Shown: positions 37,750 to 45,426 of the stretch, in pieces
How the letters are laid out: the number at the start of each line of letters is the position of its first letter
Numbering within the stretch: position 1 is the first letter of the stretch
Assembly (NCBI RefSeq): GCF_014451325.2
Contig: NZ_JACSCH020000003.1
Span: 434,001-498,000 of the forward strand
Length of the DNA stretch: 64,000 nt
Source of the DNA: Streptomyces sp. CB02980
GTDB taxonomy: Bacteria > Actinomycetota > Actinomycetes > Streptomycetales > Streptomycetaceae
Reading direction: 5' to 3'
Program-made: the position numbers and the translations under genes
Notes under the pieces: generated by a model
Told to the model about the DNA's origin: nothing
Seen by the model: only the letters and a program-made list of their open reading frames with translations
The model's database searches: none

Positions 37750-40149
37750 TCAACGGTCCACTTTCTCACCCGTGCCCGACGGGTCGCCGCTTTCGGGCCC
37801 GGTGTCCGGTGTCGGGTCACTCGGCTGCTCGGGTTCGTCCGCGTCGTGCTCCTTCGAAGGGGCTTCCGGTTCCCGTGGCGTGTCCGCCTCGGCCTCTGCC
37901 CCGGGTTCCGTCCCGGATTCCGGCTGCGGCTCCGGCTCCTCCGGGGCGGCGTCCGTCTCCGCCGCCTCGGCTTCGGCGTTCCGCGCGGCCACCCGCTTGC
38001 GCTGGCTGTACATCCGCACGCCGGCCAGGACGAGGAGGAGCACGCCACCGGCGATCACCAGCATCACCGTGGCGGTGATCTCGGAGACCTTCACGGTGAA
38101 CGTCATCGGCTGCCCGTAGGGGGTGCCGTCCTCGGTGTAGAGCTGGGCCGTCATCGGCACCTGGCCGTTGACGTTGGCGGAGGCGGAGAACTTCACCGAC
38201 TGGCTGTGGCCGCCGCTGATCTTCACGGGCAGCTCTTTGTACCGCTCGCCGTTCAGGTTGAGGCGGTTCTTGCTGCCGGAGGTGAGCCGCAGCACGAGAT
38301 GCACGTCCTGCAGCAGCTTGTTCTGGACGGTCACGGGGATCGTCGCGCTGCGGCCGGAGAGGGTGAGGTCGGACTTGTCGACCAGCTGGACCCCCTCGGT
38401 GAGGGTCTGCAGATACTCCAGGACGTTGATCCGGTAGAGCGCGGCGGCTCGGGCCTGCCCCCGCCACGAGGTCGACATCTCGCGGTTGATCGCGTTGGTG
38501 AAGGGGGGCACGACGCGGTACTGGGCGGTGAGGATGACCTTGAAGTCGTCCAGCTCGTCGCGCGTGGTCTTCATGTCGCGGAAGGCCTGGACCGGAAGCT
38601 CCCGGTCGCGCAGCTTCTTCGGGTACCGGGAGCCGGCGGGCACCGCGGTGGAGGCGTCGGGGTCCGGCTTGGCCGCAGCGGCCGCCAGGAGGTCGCTGGG
38701 CTGGCTCCACCGCTTGGCGGAGAGCCCGCGCAGGGCGGTCGCCATGGTCTGCGCCTGAGCGACGGTCGGCACCCGCTGCGGGGCGACCACGACGCTGCGC
38801 TGGTCCTCCGGCTGTTCCAGGGTGATCGCGAGGGACTGGGCGAGGAACTTCTGGACGGCGAGCGTCGAGTTCTCCGTCCGGACCATGTCCCCCTCGAAGG
38901 TCGTGGACAGGAGCGCGTCGCTCACCACGGCGGTGGTGCCGTTGCTGAAGGGGCGGGCCGCGGTGGGCGTGTAGGGGAGGTCGTCGCGGACGCTGTCGCT
39001 GCGGGCGATCACCTTGTCGGCGCCGGCCGAGGTCGCCACCGCCACGATGGACGGATCGACGGCCCCGTCGACGGGCCAGGCGAAGTCGGTGGCGGGCTGG
39101 ACGTGGAGGATCGTCTCGACCGTCGTCCCGGCGAGGGCGGTCGCCGACTGGAGGTGCCCCAGCGAGCCGGGGACGTCCTTGCCGCGGTGGGCGAGGGAGG
39201 CGAGGTCGGGGTCGGCGAAGGGCAGTGCCACGACCTTGTGGCCCTGGACGGCCTTCTCCAGCGAGTCCAGCCACCGCTCGGCGACGGCCTGGTGCTTGCC
39301 GGGGACGTGCAGGGTGCCGTCCTTGACGCGGTAGCCGTTCGCCATGGCGTCGATGGAGGCCAGGAGGTCCGGGTCGACCACCCAGGTCACCGGGAGGTCC
39401 TTGCCCAGCGAGACGAGCTCGTCGAGCCGCCCGCCCGGCTTCAGCTCGGCCGCCAGGGTGTCGTCCTCGAACACCGGGGTCTGCTGGTCGTCGGTGGCCG
39501 TCTCGGCCGACACGTGGGCCGAGGAGATCAGCGGCCAGAGGTAGGTGAGCTGGGTCCTCTTCTCGGTGGCCTCGGGCTGGTACGGGACGAAGGTCCGCTC
39601 GATGCCGAGCACCCGGTCGTAGCGGTGGTCCGAGGTCTGCCCGGTGAGCGAGACGCCCAGCTGGTAGACGCCCGCCTCGTCGAGTCCGAGGTCGGAGACC
39701 GGCACGGAGAGGGAGAAGTCCGCGCTGAGGCCGGGGCTCAGCCGGGGGATCTTGACCGTGGGAGCGTCGTCGAGGGGGGCGGGGTCGCTGTAGGGCCGGT
39801 AGCCGGTGCGTCCCGTCACCTGCTCGATCTCGCTGCGGCTCGTCATCTGCGGCCCGACACGCAGGTCCACGGTCGCGTCGGTCACCGTCTTCTTGCCCCG
39901 GTTGGTCACCGTGCCGGTGATCGTGACCGTGTCCCCCTCGACGGGCGCGCTCGGCGCCAGCGTGTCGAGAGACACATCGACGGTCTTCGAGACGGTGGCG
40001 TCCTCGGCGGCGAATGCCGGGGAGGACGTGGCCGGGGCCTGGAGGAGGCCCGCGAGGAGCGGCGCCCCGAAGGCGACGGTGATCGTGCGCCGCAGCCATC
40101 GGCGGGCAGGTGAGGGACCGGTCCCCTGGATGTCTGCCGCCTCGGCCAC
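37750..40149 (-). CDS. DUF6049 family membrane-anchored secreted protein
   Basis: About 799 residues. A basic signal segment (RRWLRRTITVAFGAPLLAGL) precedes the mature part, which starts with a beta-sandwich (VEGDTVTITGTVTNRGKKTV) of CARDB/Ig type. A large extracellular domain follows, then a membrane helix (MLVIAGGVLLLVLAGVRMY) and an acidic Pro/Glu cytoplasmic tail. It matches the actinobacterial DUF6049 family encoded beside murJ (Rv3909-like in mycobacteria). The role is unknown, but conserved linkage to murJ suggests cell-envelope assembly. GTG at 40149 is preferred; ATG at 40221 is an alternative. It ends 45 bp before murJ and is probably co-transcribed. Confidence 0.85.
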   Translation of the reverse strand: MAEAADIQGTGPSPARRWLRRTITVAFGAPLLAGLLQAPATSSPAFAAEDATVSKTVDVSLDTLAPSAPVEGDTVTITGTVTNRGKKTVTDATVDLRVGPQMTSRSEIEQVTGRTGYRPYSDPAPLDDAPTVKIPRLSPGLSADFSLSVPVSDLGLDEAGVYQLGVSLTGQTSDHRYDRVLGIERTFVPYQPEATEKRTQLTYLWPLISSAHVSAETATDDQQTPVFEDDTLAAELKPGGRLDELVSLGKDLPVTWVVDPDLLASIDAMANGYRVKDGTLHVPGKHQAVAERWLDSLEKAVQGHKVVALPFADPDLASLAHRGKDVPGSLGHLQSATALAGTTVETILHVQPATDFAWPVDGAVDPSIVAVATSAGADKVIARSDSVRDDLPYTPTAARPFSNGTTAVVSDALLSTTFEGDMVRTENSTLAVQKFLAQSLAITLEQPEDQRSVVVAPQRVPTVAQAQTMATALRGLSAKRWSQPSDLLAAAAAKPDPDASTAVPAGSRYPKKLRDRELPVQAFRDMKTTRDELDDFKVILTAQYRVVPPFTNAINREMSTSWRGQARAAALYRINVLEYLQTLTEGVQLVDKSDLTLSGRSATIPVTVQNKLLQDVHLVLRLTSGSKNRLNLNGERYKELPVKISGGHSQSVKFSASANVNGQVPMTAQLYTEDGTPYGQPMTFTVKVSEITATVMLVIAGGVLLLVLAGVRMYSQRKRVAARNAEAEAAETDAAPEEPEPQPESGTEPGAEAEADTPREPEAPSKEHDADEPEQPSDPTPDTGPESGDPSGTGEKVDR

Positions 40150-40360
40150 GCGTTCGCCCGTCCTCGTCGTTGTCTCTGGTGTCAGTGGTGTAGGTGGTTC
40201 CCGGTTGCTGTGTCCAGGCATGGTAACGAGGCACGCTGGGAGCAAGTGCCGGGGACTGCTCCAGGCGATCTTCGACGGGGCCCGTCCGATGGCTCCCGGT
40301 GCACCGGCCACAGGAAAACGAGGACGTCGGCGCGGGCCGGGGCACGTACCCTTTTCTGTT

Positions 40361-41827
40361 GTGCCGAACGCCAACGAAGACACCCCGACTGCACTGAGCC
40401 AGGTGCAACGCCGCGCGGTCAGTGAACTGCTCCGTGTGTCCCCTGTCGCCGACGACCTCGCCCGCCGCTTCCAGGAGGCCGGGTTCAGCCTCGCGCTGGT
40501 CGGTGGCTCGGTACGGGACGCGTTGCTCGGCCGGCTCGGCAACGACCTGGACTTCACCACCGACGCCCGCCCCGAGGACGTACTGAAGATCGTCCGTCCG
40601 TGGGCCGACGCGGTGTGGGAGGTCGGCATCGCCTTCGGGACCGTCGGCTGCCAGAAGGAGGCCCGCGTCGGAGACGTCGATCAGAGCTATCAGATCGAGG
40701 TCACCACGTACCGCTCGGAGGCGTACGACCGGACCTCGCGCAAGCCCGAGGTCTCCTACGGCGACTCCATCGACGAGGACCTCGTCCGGCGTGACTTCAC
40801 CGTCAACGCCATGGCCGTGGCGCTCCCGGCGAAGGAGTTCATCGACCCGTACGGCGGCCTCGAGGACCTCGCCGCCCGCGTGCTGCGCACGCCCGGTACG
40901 CCGGAGGCGTCCTTCTCCGACGACCCGCTGCGCATGATGCGGGCCGCGCGGTTCGCCGCTCAGCTGGACTTCGAGGTGGCCCCCGAGGTCGTCACGGCGA
41001 TGAAGGAGATGTCCGGCCGGATCGAGATCGTCTCCGCCGAGCGGGTCCGTGACGAGCTCAACAAGCTGCTGCTCTCCTCCCACCCCAAGAAGGGCCTCGG
41101 GCTCCTCGTGGACACGGGTCTCGCCGACCACGTGCTCCCCGAGCTGCCGGCGCTGCGTCTGGAGAGCGATGAGCACCACCGTCACAAGGACGTCTACGAG
41201 CACTCGCTGACCGTGCTCGACCAGGCCATCGACCTGGAGGAGGACGGACCCGACCTGGTGCTGCGCATCGCGGCCCTGCTCCACGACATCGGCAAGCCGC
41301 GCACCCGCCGCTTCGAGAAGGACGGCCGGGTCTCCTTCCACCACCACGAGGTGGTGGGCGCGAAGATGACCAAGAAGCGCATGACCGCGCTCAAGTACTC
41401 CAACGAGATGATCAAGGACGTCTCGCGGCTCGTGGAGCTGCATCTCCGCTTCCACGGCTACGGGACCGGCGAGTGGACCGACTCGGCCGTGCGCCGCTAC
41501 GTCCGGGACGCCGGTCCGATGCTCTCGCGTCTGCACAAGCTGACCCGCTCGGACTGCACCACCCGCAACAAGCGCAAGGCGGGTGCGCTCTCCCGTGCCT
41601 ACGACGGCCTGGAGGACCGCATCGCCCAGCTCCAGGAGCAGGAGGAGCTCGACGCGATCCGTCCCGACCTCGACGGCAACCAGATCCAGGAGATCCTGGG
41701 CATCGGTCCCGGTCCCGCCATCGGGCAGGCGTACAAGTTCCTGCTGGAGCTGCGGCTGGAGAACGGGCCGATGGAGCACGACCAGGCCGTGGCCGCGCTC
41801 AAGGAGTGGTGGGCCACGCAGGGCTGA
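40361..41827 (+). CDS. pcnA: CCA tRNA nucleotidyltransferase
   Basis: A 488-residue enzyme. The nucleotidyltransferase domain shows LVGGSVRDALLGRLGNDLDF (with catalytic Asp pair DLDF), VRRDFTVNAMAVAL and DDPLRMMRAARFAAQLDFEV. A C-terminal HD domain carries HRHKDVYEHSLTVLDQAIDL and LLHDIGKPRTRRF, typical of bacterial class II enzymes with phosphohydrolase activity. It adds the 3' CCA end, needed here because neither tRNA in the window encodes CCA. The GTG start gives VPNANEDTPTAL. It is divergent from the DUF6049 gene, as in mycobacteria. Confidence 0.95.
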   Translation: MPNANEDTPTALSQVQRRAVSELLRVSPVADDLARRFQEAGFSLALVGGSVRDALLGRLGNDLDFTTDARPEDVLKIVRPWADAVWEVGIAFGTVGCQKEARVGDVDQSYQIEVTTYRSEAYDRTSRKPEVSYGDSIDEDLVRRDFTVNAMAVALPAKEFIDPYGGLEDLAARVLRTPGTPEASFSDDPLRMMRAARFAAQLDFEVAPEVVTAMKEMSGRIEIVSAERVRDELNKLLLSSHPKKGLGLLVDTGLADHVLPELPALRLESDEHHRHKDVYEHSLTVLDQAIDLEEDGPDLVLRIAALLHDIGKPRTRRFEKDGRVSFHHHEVVGAKMTKKRMTALKYSNEMIKDVSRLVELHLRFHGYGTGEWTDSAVRRYVRDAGPMLSRLHKLTRSDCTTRNKRKAGALSRAYDGLEDRIAQLQEQEELDAIRPDLDGNQIQEILGIGPGPAIGQAYKFLLELRLENGPMEHDQAVAALKEWWATQG

Positions 41828-41847
41828 GTCCCGTCCGCGCGCGCCGA

Positions 41848-41863
41848 TGTTTCACGTGAAACG
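41848..41863. promoter_or_regulatory. parS: parS site downstream of pcnA, copy 1
   Basis: TGTTTCACGTGAAACG, one base off consensus. Confidence 0.93.
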
Positions 41864-41892
41864 CCGGCGCACGCGACAGCAGTGAGGGGTGA

Positions 41893-41908
41893 TGTTTCAC
41901 GTGAAACA
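41893..41908. promoter_or_regulatory. parS: parS site downstream of pcnA, copy 2
   Basis: Perfect TGTTTCACGTGAAACA, embedded in a longer GGTGA-parS-TCACC palindrome that may also serve as a terminator between two convergent genes. It lies 45 bp from copy 1. Confidence 0.96.
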
Positions 41909-43168
41909 TCACCCCTCCGTGCGTTCCCCCCGCAAGGCCAGTGCGATCACCGCGTAGATCGCGGCCACCAGCACGACCAGCAGCGCGGAACGGCCGTCGG
42001 GCGGCAGCATCAGCGCCGCGACCCCTGCCGCGGCCACGAAGGCCACGTTGAACAGCACGTCGTACAGCGCGAAGACCCGGCCTCGGTAGGCATCGTCCAC
42101 GGAGGTCTGCACCACTGTGTCCGTCGCGATCTTGGACCCCTGGGTGGTGAGCCCGAGGACGAAGGCGGCGACGAAGAAGGGCACCGGGGCGAAGGTCAGG
42201 CCCAGCACCGGTTCGAGCACGGCGGCCGTCGCCGCGCACACCGTCATCCAGCCGAAGGGCCCGAGTCGTCCCACCGCCCAGGGGGAGAGCAGGGCCGCCG
42301 CGAAGAATCCCGCGCCCGAGGTGCCGACGGCGATGCCGAGGAGCCCGAGTCCATCGGACTCCGTGGAGCTCCACTCGTAGCGGCAGAGCATGAGCACGGT
42401 GACGAGCAGGGCGCCGTAACAGAAGCGCATGAGGCCCACGGCGATGAGGGCGCGAGCGGCGGGCCGTCGCTCCGAGAGATGCCGCAGCCCCTCGCCCAGT
42501 CCTCGGGTCGTGGAGGCCAGGGCGGAGCTGAGCCGCTGGGGCACGAGGGCCGGATCGGGGCCCAGGAGCTCCCGGGACATCCGTAGCGAGGCGAGGGCGG
42601 CGCAGAGGTAGAGGAAGGCGCCGAAGGCCACCACGGACGCGTCGGACTTGTCGGCGATCAGCTGGATGCCGAACGCGAGGCCGCCGCCCACGGTCGCGGC
42701 GAGGGTGCCGGCGGTGGGGGAGAGCGAGTTCGCCACGACGAGCCGTTCGTCGTCGACGACACGCGGGAGCGAGGCCGAGAGCCCCGCGAGGACGAAGCGG
42801 TTGACGGCCGTGACGGAGAGCGCGGAGGCGTAGAAGAGCCACTCGGGGACGGAGGCGAGGACGAGCACGGCCGTCCCGCCGGCGAGGAGGGCCCGCAGGA
42901 GGTTGCCGTACAGGAAGACCTGGCGGCGCTGCCAGCGGTCGAGGAGCACACCCGCGAAGGGCCCGACGAGCGAGTACGGCAGCAGGAGGACCGCCATGGC
43001 GGAGGCGATCGCGGCGGGGGAGGTCTGCCTCTCGGGGGAGAACACGACGTACGTGGCCAGGGCCACCTGGTAGACGCCGTCGGCGCACTGGGAGAGCAGC
43101 CGGACGGCGAGCAGGCGGCGGAAGTTCGTCAGGCGCAGGAGTACGCGCAGATCACGTACGACGGACAT
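41909..43168 (-). CDS. MFS transporter
   Basis: About 419 residues with some 12 hydrophobic helices. The MFS loop motif GVLLDRWQRRQVFLYGNLLR follows helix 2, and a second copy-like stretch (AYRGRVFALYDVLFN) lies late in the protein. It is of the NarK/AraJ-like exporter type; the substrate is unknown. The ATG at 43168 (MSVVRDLRVLLRLTNFRRLL) is preferred because the longer frame runs through a terminator hairpin. No neighbouring biosynthetic gene points to a ligand. Its stop abuts the parS pair at 41848-41908. Confidence 0.88.
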   Translation of the reverse strand: MSVVRDLRVLLRLTNFRRLLAVRLLSQCADGVYQVALATYVVFSPERQTSPAAIASAMAVLLLPYSLVGPFAGVLLDRWQRRQVFLYGNLLRALLAGGTAVLVLASVPEWLFYASALSVTAVNRFVLAGLSASLPRVVDDERLVVANSLSPTAGTLAATVGGGLAFGIQLIADKSDASVVAFGAFLYLCAALASLRMSRELLGPDPALVPQRLSSALASTTRGLGEGLRHLSERRPAARALIAVGLMRFCYGALLVTVLMLCRYEWSSTESDGLGLLGIAVGTSGAGFFAAALLSPWAVGRLGPFGWMTVCAATAAVLEPVLGLTFAPVPFFVAAFVLGLTTQGSKIATDTVVQTSVDDAYRGRVFALYDVLFNVAFVAAAGVAALMLPPDGRSALLVVLVAAIYAVIALALRGERTEG

Positions 43169-43190
43169 GGCAGCAAGACTCACATACGAA

Positions 43191-43222
43191 GAGGGCCCCC
43201 GGGCAGTGCCGCGGGGACCCTC
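43191..43222 (-). terminator. Terminator after ino1
   Basis: On the minus strand GAGGGTCCCCG pairs with CGGGGGCCCTC (one G-U pair) around a 10-base loop. Confidence 0.7.
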
Positions 43223-43242
43223 GATCGACAAGCGTGCGGCGC

Positions 43243-44325
43243 TTAGCGCTCGACCTCACCCTTGATGAACTTCTCGACGTTGGCCAGGGCCTCGTCGTCG
43301 AAGTACTGCACCGGCGGGCTCTTCATGAAGTAGCTCGACGCGGAGAGGATGGGGCCGCCGATGCCGCGGTCCTTGGCGATCTTCGCGGCGCGCAGGGCGT
43401 CGATGATGACACCCGCCGAGTTCGGGGAGTCCCACACCTCGAGCTTGTACTCGAGGTTCAGCGGAACGTCGCCGAAGGCGCGGCCCTCAAGGCGCACGTA
43501 CGCCCACTTGCGGTCGTCCAGCCAGGCCACGTAGTCCGAGGGACCGATGTGGACGTTCTTCTCGCCCAGCTCGCGGTCGGGGATCTGCGAGGTGACGGCC
43601 TGGGTCTTGGAGATCTTCTTGGACTCGAGGCGGTCGCGCTCGAGCATGTTCTTGAAGTCCATGTTGCCGCCGACGTTGAGCTGCATCGTGCGCTCAAGAC
43701 GGACACCGCGGTCCTCGAACAGCTTCGCCATCACGCGGTGCGTGATGGTCGCGCCGACCTGCGACTTGATGTCGTCGCCGACGATCGGGACGCCCGCCTC
43801 GGTGAACTTGTCAGCCCACTCCTTGGTGCCGGCGATGAAGACCGGAAGGGCGTTGACGAAGGCGACCTTGGCGTCGATGGCGCACTGGGCGTAGAACTTC
43901 GCGGCGGCCTCGGAACCCACCGGCAGGTAGCAGATGAGAACGTCGACCTCGCGGTCCTTGAGGATCTGGACGACGTCCACCGGCTCCTCGGCGGACTCCT
44001 CGATGGTCAGGCGGTAGTACTTGCCGAGACCGTCGAGGGTGTGACCACGCTGGACCGTGATGCCCTTGTTCGGGACGTCGCAGATCTTGATGGTGTTGTT
44101 CTCGCTGGCGCCGATGGCGTCCGAGAGGTCGAGGCCGACCTTCTTCGCGTCGACGTCGAAGGCCGCGACGAACTCGATGTCACGGACGTGGTAGTCGCCG
44201 AACTGAACGTGCATCAGGCCGGGGACCTTGGCCGCCGGGTCGGCGTCCTTGTAGTACTCGACGCCCTGAACCAGCGAGGCGGCGCAGTTGCCCACGCCGA
44301 CGATGGCTACGCGAACCGAACCCAT
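43243..44325 (-). CDS. ino1: myo-Inositol-1-phosphate synthase
   Basis: A 360-residue NAD-dependent enzyme of actinobacterial length. The Rossmann motif is at the start: [20 protein letters not shown]. Further family stretches are [60 protein letters not shown] and [20 protein letters not shown], with Lys residues expected in catalysis. It isomerises glucose 6-phosphate to inositol 1-phosphate, feeding phosphatidylinositol and mycothiol. It lies 48 bp downstream of the PadR gene on the same strand, so it may be under PadR control. Confidence 0.95.
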   Translation of the reverse strand: MGSVRVAIVGVGNCAASLVQGVEYYKDADPAAKVPGLMHVQFGDYHVRDIEFVAAFDVDAKKVGLDLSDAIGASENNTIKICDVPNKGITVQRGHTLDGLGKYYRLTIEESAEEPVDVVQILKDREVDVLICYLPVGSEAAAKFYAQCAIDAKVAFVNALPVFIAGTKEWADKFTEAGVPIVGDDIKSQVGATITHRVMAKLFEDRGVRLERTMQLNVGGNMDFKNMLERDRLESKKISKTQAVTSQIPDRELGEKNVHIGPSDYVAWLDDRKWAYVRLEGRAFGDVPLNLEYKLEVWDSPNSAGVIIDALRAAKIAKDRGIGGPILSASSYFMKSPPVQYFDDEALANVEKFIKGEVER

Positions 44326-44373
44326 TCCGGTTGCTCCCTGTGTGATCGTGGAAGCCCTGCTGTGCGCAGGGTT

Positions 44374-45054
44374 TCACTTGGCGGTGTCGTCGGACGGATC
44401 CGGCCGGGTACTGCCCCCGTGCCGGGGCAGGCCGCCCGTTTCTCCAGAATCGTTGTCGTGCAGAGCGGGGGCGTCGGGGCCGGATCGCTGATCCCGCCCT
44501 GCCCGCTCGCTCTCGATGAGCTCGTTCAGCCAGCGCACTTCGCGCTCCACGGACTCCATGCCGTGGCGCTGCAGCTCAAGCGTGTAGTCGTCGAGGCGCT
44601 CCCGGGTCCGGGCCAGAGAGGCGCGCATCTTCTCCAGGCGCTCCTCCAGCCGGCTGCGGCGGCCTTCGAGGACCCGCATCCGCACCTCGCGCTCGGTCTG
44701 CCCGAAGAAGGCGAAGCGTGCGGCGAAGTGCTCGTCCTCCCAGGCGTCCGGGCCGGTGTGGGACAGGAGCTCCTCGAAGTGCTCCTTCCCCGCGGCCGTC
44801 AACCGGTAGACGATCTTGGCTCGGCGTCCTGCGAGTGAAGCGGCGAGGGCGTCCTCGGGAGCGCTGCCCGGTTCCTCGATCAACCAGCCGTTGGCGACCA
44901 GCGTCTTGAGGCAGGGATACAGCGTTCCGTAGCTGAAGGCCCGGAAGACGCCCAGCGAGGTGTTGAGGCGCTTCCGCAGCTCGTACCCGTGCATCGGAGC
45001 CTCGCGCAGCAGGCCGAGGACGGCGAACTCGAGGATGCCGGAGCGTCTGCTCAT
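44374..45054 (-). CDS. PadR family transcriptional regulator
   Basis: A 226-residue regulator. The winged helix occupies residues 1-95: ILEFAVLGLLREAPMHGYEL, LGVFRAFSYGTLYPCLKTLV and RRAKIVYRLTAAGKEHFEEL. A C-terminal helical PadR dimerisation domain follows (RMRVLEGRRSRLEERLEKMR, DDYTLELQRHGMESVEREVR). The protein ends in a polar, disordered tail. The likely operator is the 31-bp palindrome 38 bp upstream. Transcription continues toward ino1, making ino1 a candidate target. A ribosome site GGAGGAGG precedes the start. Confidence 0.93.
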   Translation of the reverse strand: MSRRSGILEFAVLGLLREAPMHGYELRKRLNTSLGVFRAFSYGTLYPCLKTLVANGWLIEEPGSAPEDALAASLAGRRAKIVYRLTAAGKEHFEELLSHTGPDAWEDEHFAARFAFFGQTEREVRMRVLEGRRSRLEERLEKMRASLARTRERLDDYTLELQRHGMESVEREVRWLNELIESERAGRDQRSGPDAPALHDNDSGETGGLPRHGGSTRPDPSDDTAK

Positions 45055-45426
45055 TCGTCGCCTCCTCCTCCGCCTTCGGGGCCCTTATGCCGTGCTGATG
45101 TATCGACTCGATACATCAGCACGATAGAACGGTCCGAAGGTCTCGACAAGTGGGCCCGCCGTGACCGGCGTCACATCGTCAATTCACAGCGTTCGACTTG
45201 CCTGATTTGGGGTGAAGTCCGGCCCTAGGTGGGTTTTGGCCGTGCGTAGGCTGTGCGGCATGCAGAACACCGGGAACCGAGCGCTGCCGAGGGGCGTCAG
45301 TGCTCCGGGTGACCGGCTGCGATACGGAGGGGCCTCCGATGGGGTTCCGGCCGTACGCATTTCGGGGGGACCGGAACTCAACTGCCGCTTCCAGGCGTTC
45401 ACGCCTGCCCGAGGAGTAGTCGTTCG
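45055..45426. other. PadR-PBP divergent spacer
   Basis: Besides the palindrome at 45092-45122, this spacer contains a short plus-strand frame (45212-45430) that overlaps the PBP start, but its composition gives no support for coding. No terminator or convincing promoter was recognised. Confidence 0.5.
45092..45122. promoter_or_regulatory. 31-bp perfect palindrome, probable PadR operator
   Basis: Arms of 15 bp (GTGCTGATGTATCGA and its exact complement) around one central base. The inner part fits the PadR-type ATGT-N11-ACAT pattern. It is 38 bp upstream of the padR start, so autorepression is likely. Confidence 0.8.

Noticed and set aside
35122..40113. A 1663-residue plus-strand frame opposite the murJ region
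   Set aside because: It runs antisense to the pseudokinase, MurJ and DUF6049 genes and is dominated by Gly, Asp, Glu, His and Arg, a typical shadow.
40150..40360. A NUDIX gene expected between pcnA and the DUF6049 gene by analogy with mycobacteria
   Set aside because: The spacer here is only about 210 bp and holds no open frame with a Nudix box.
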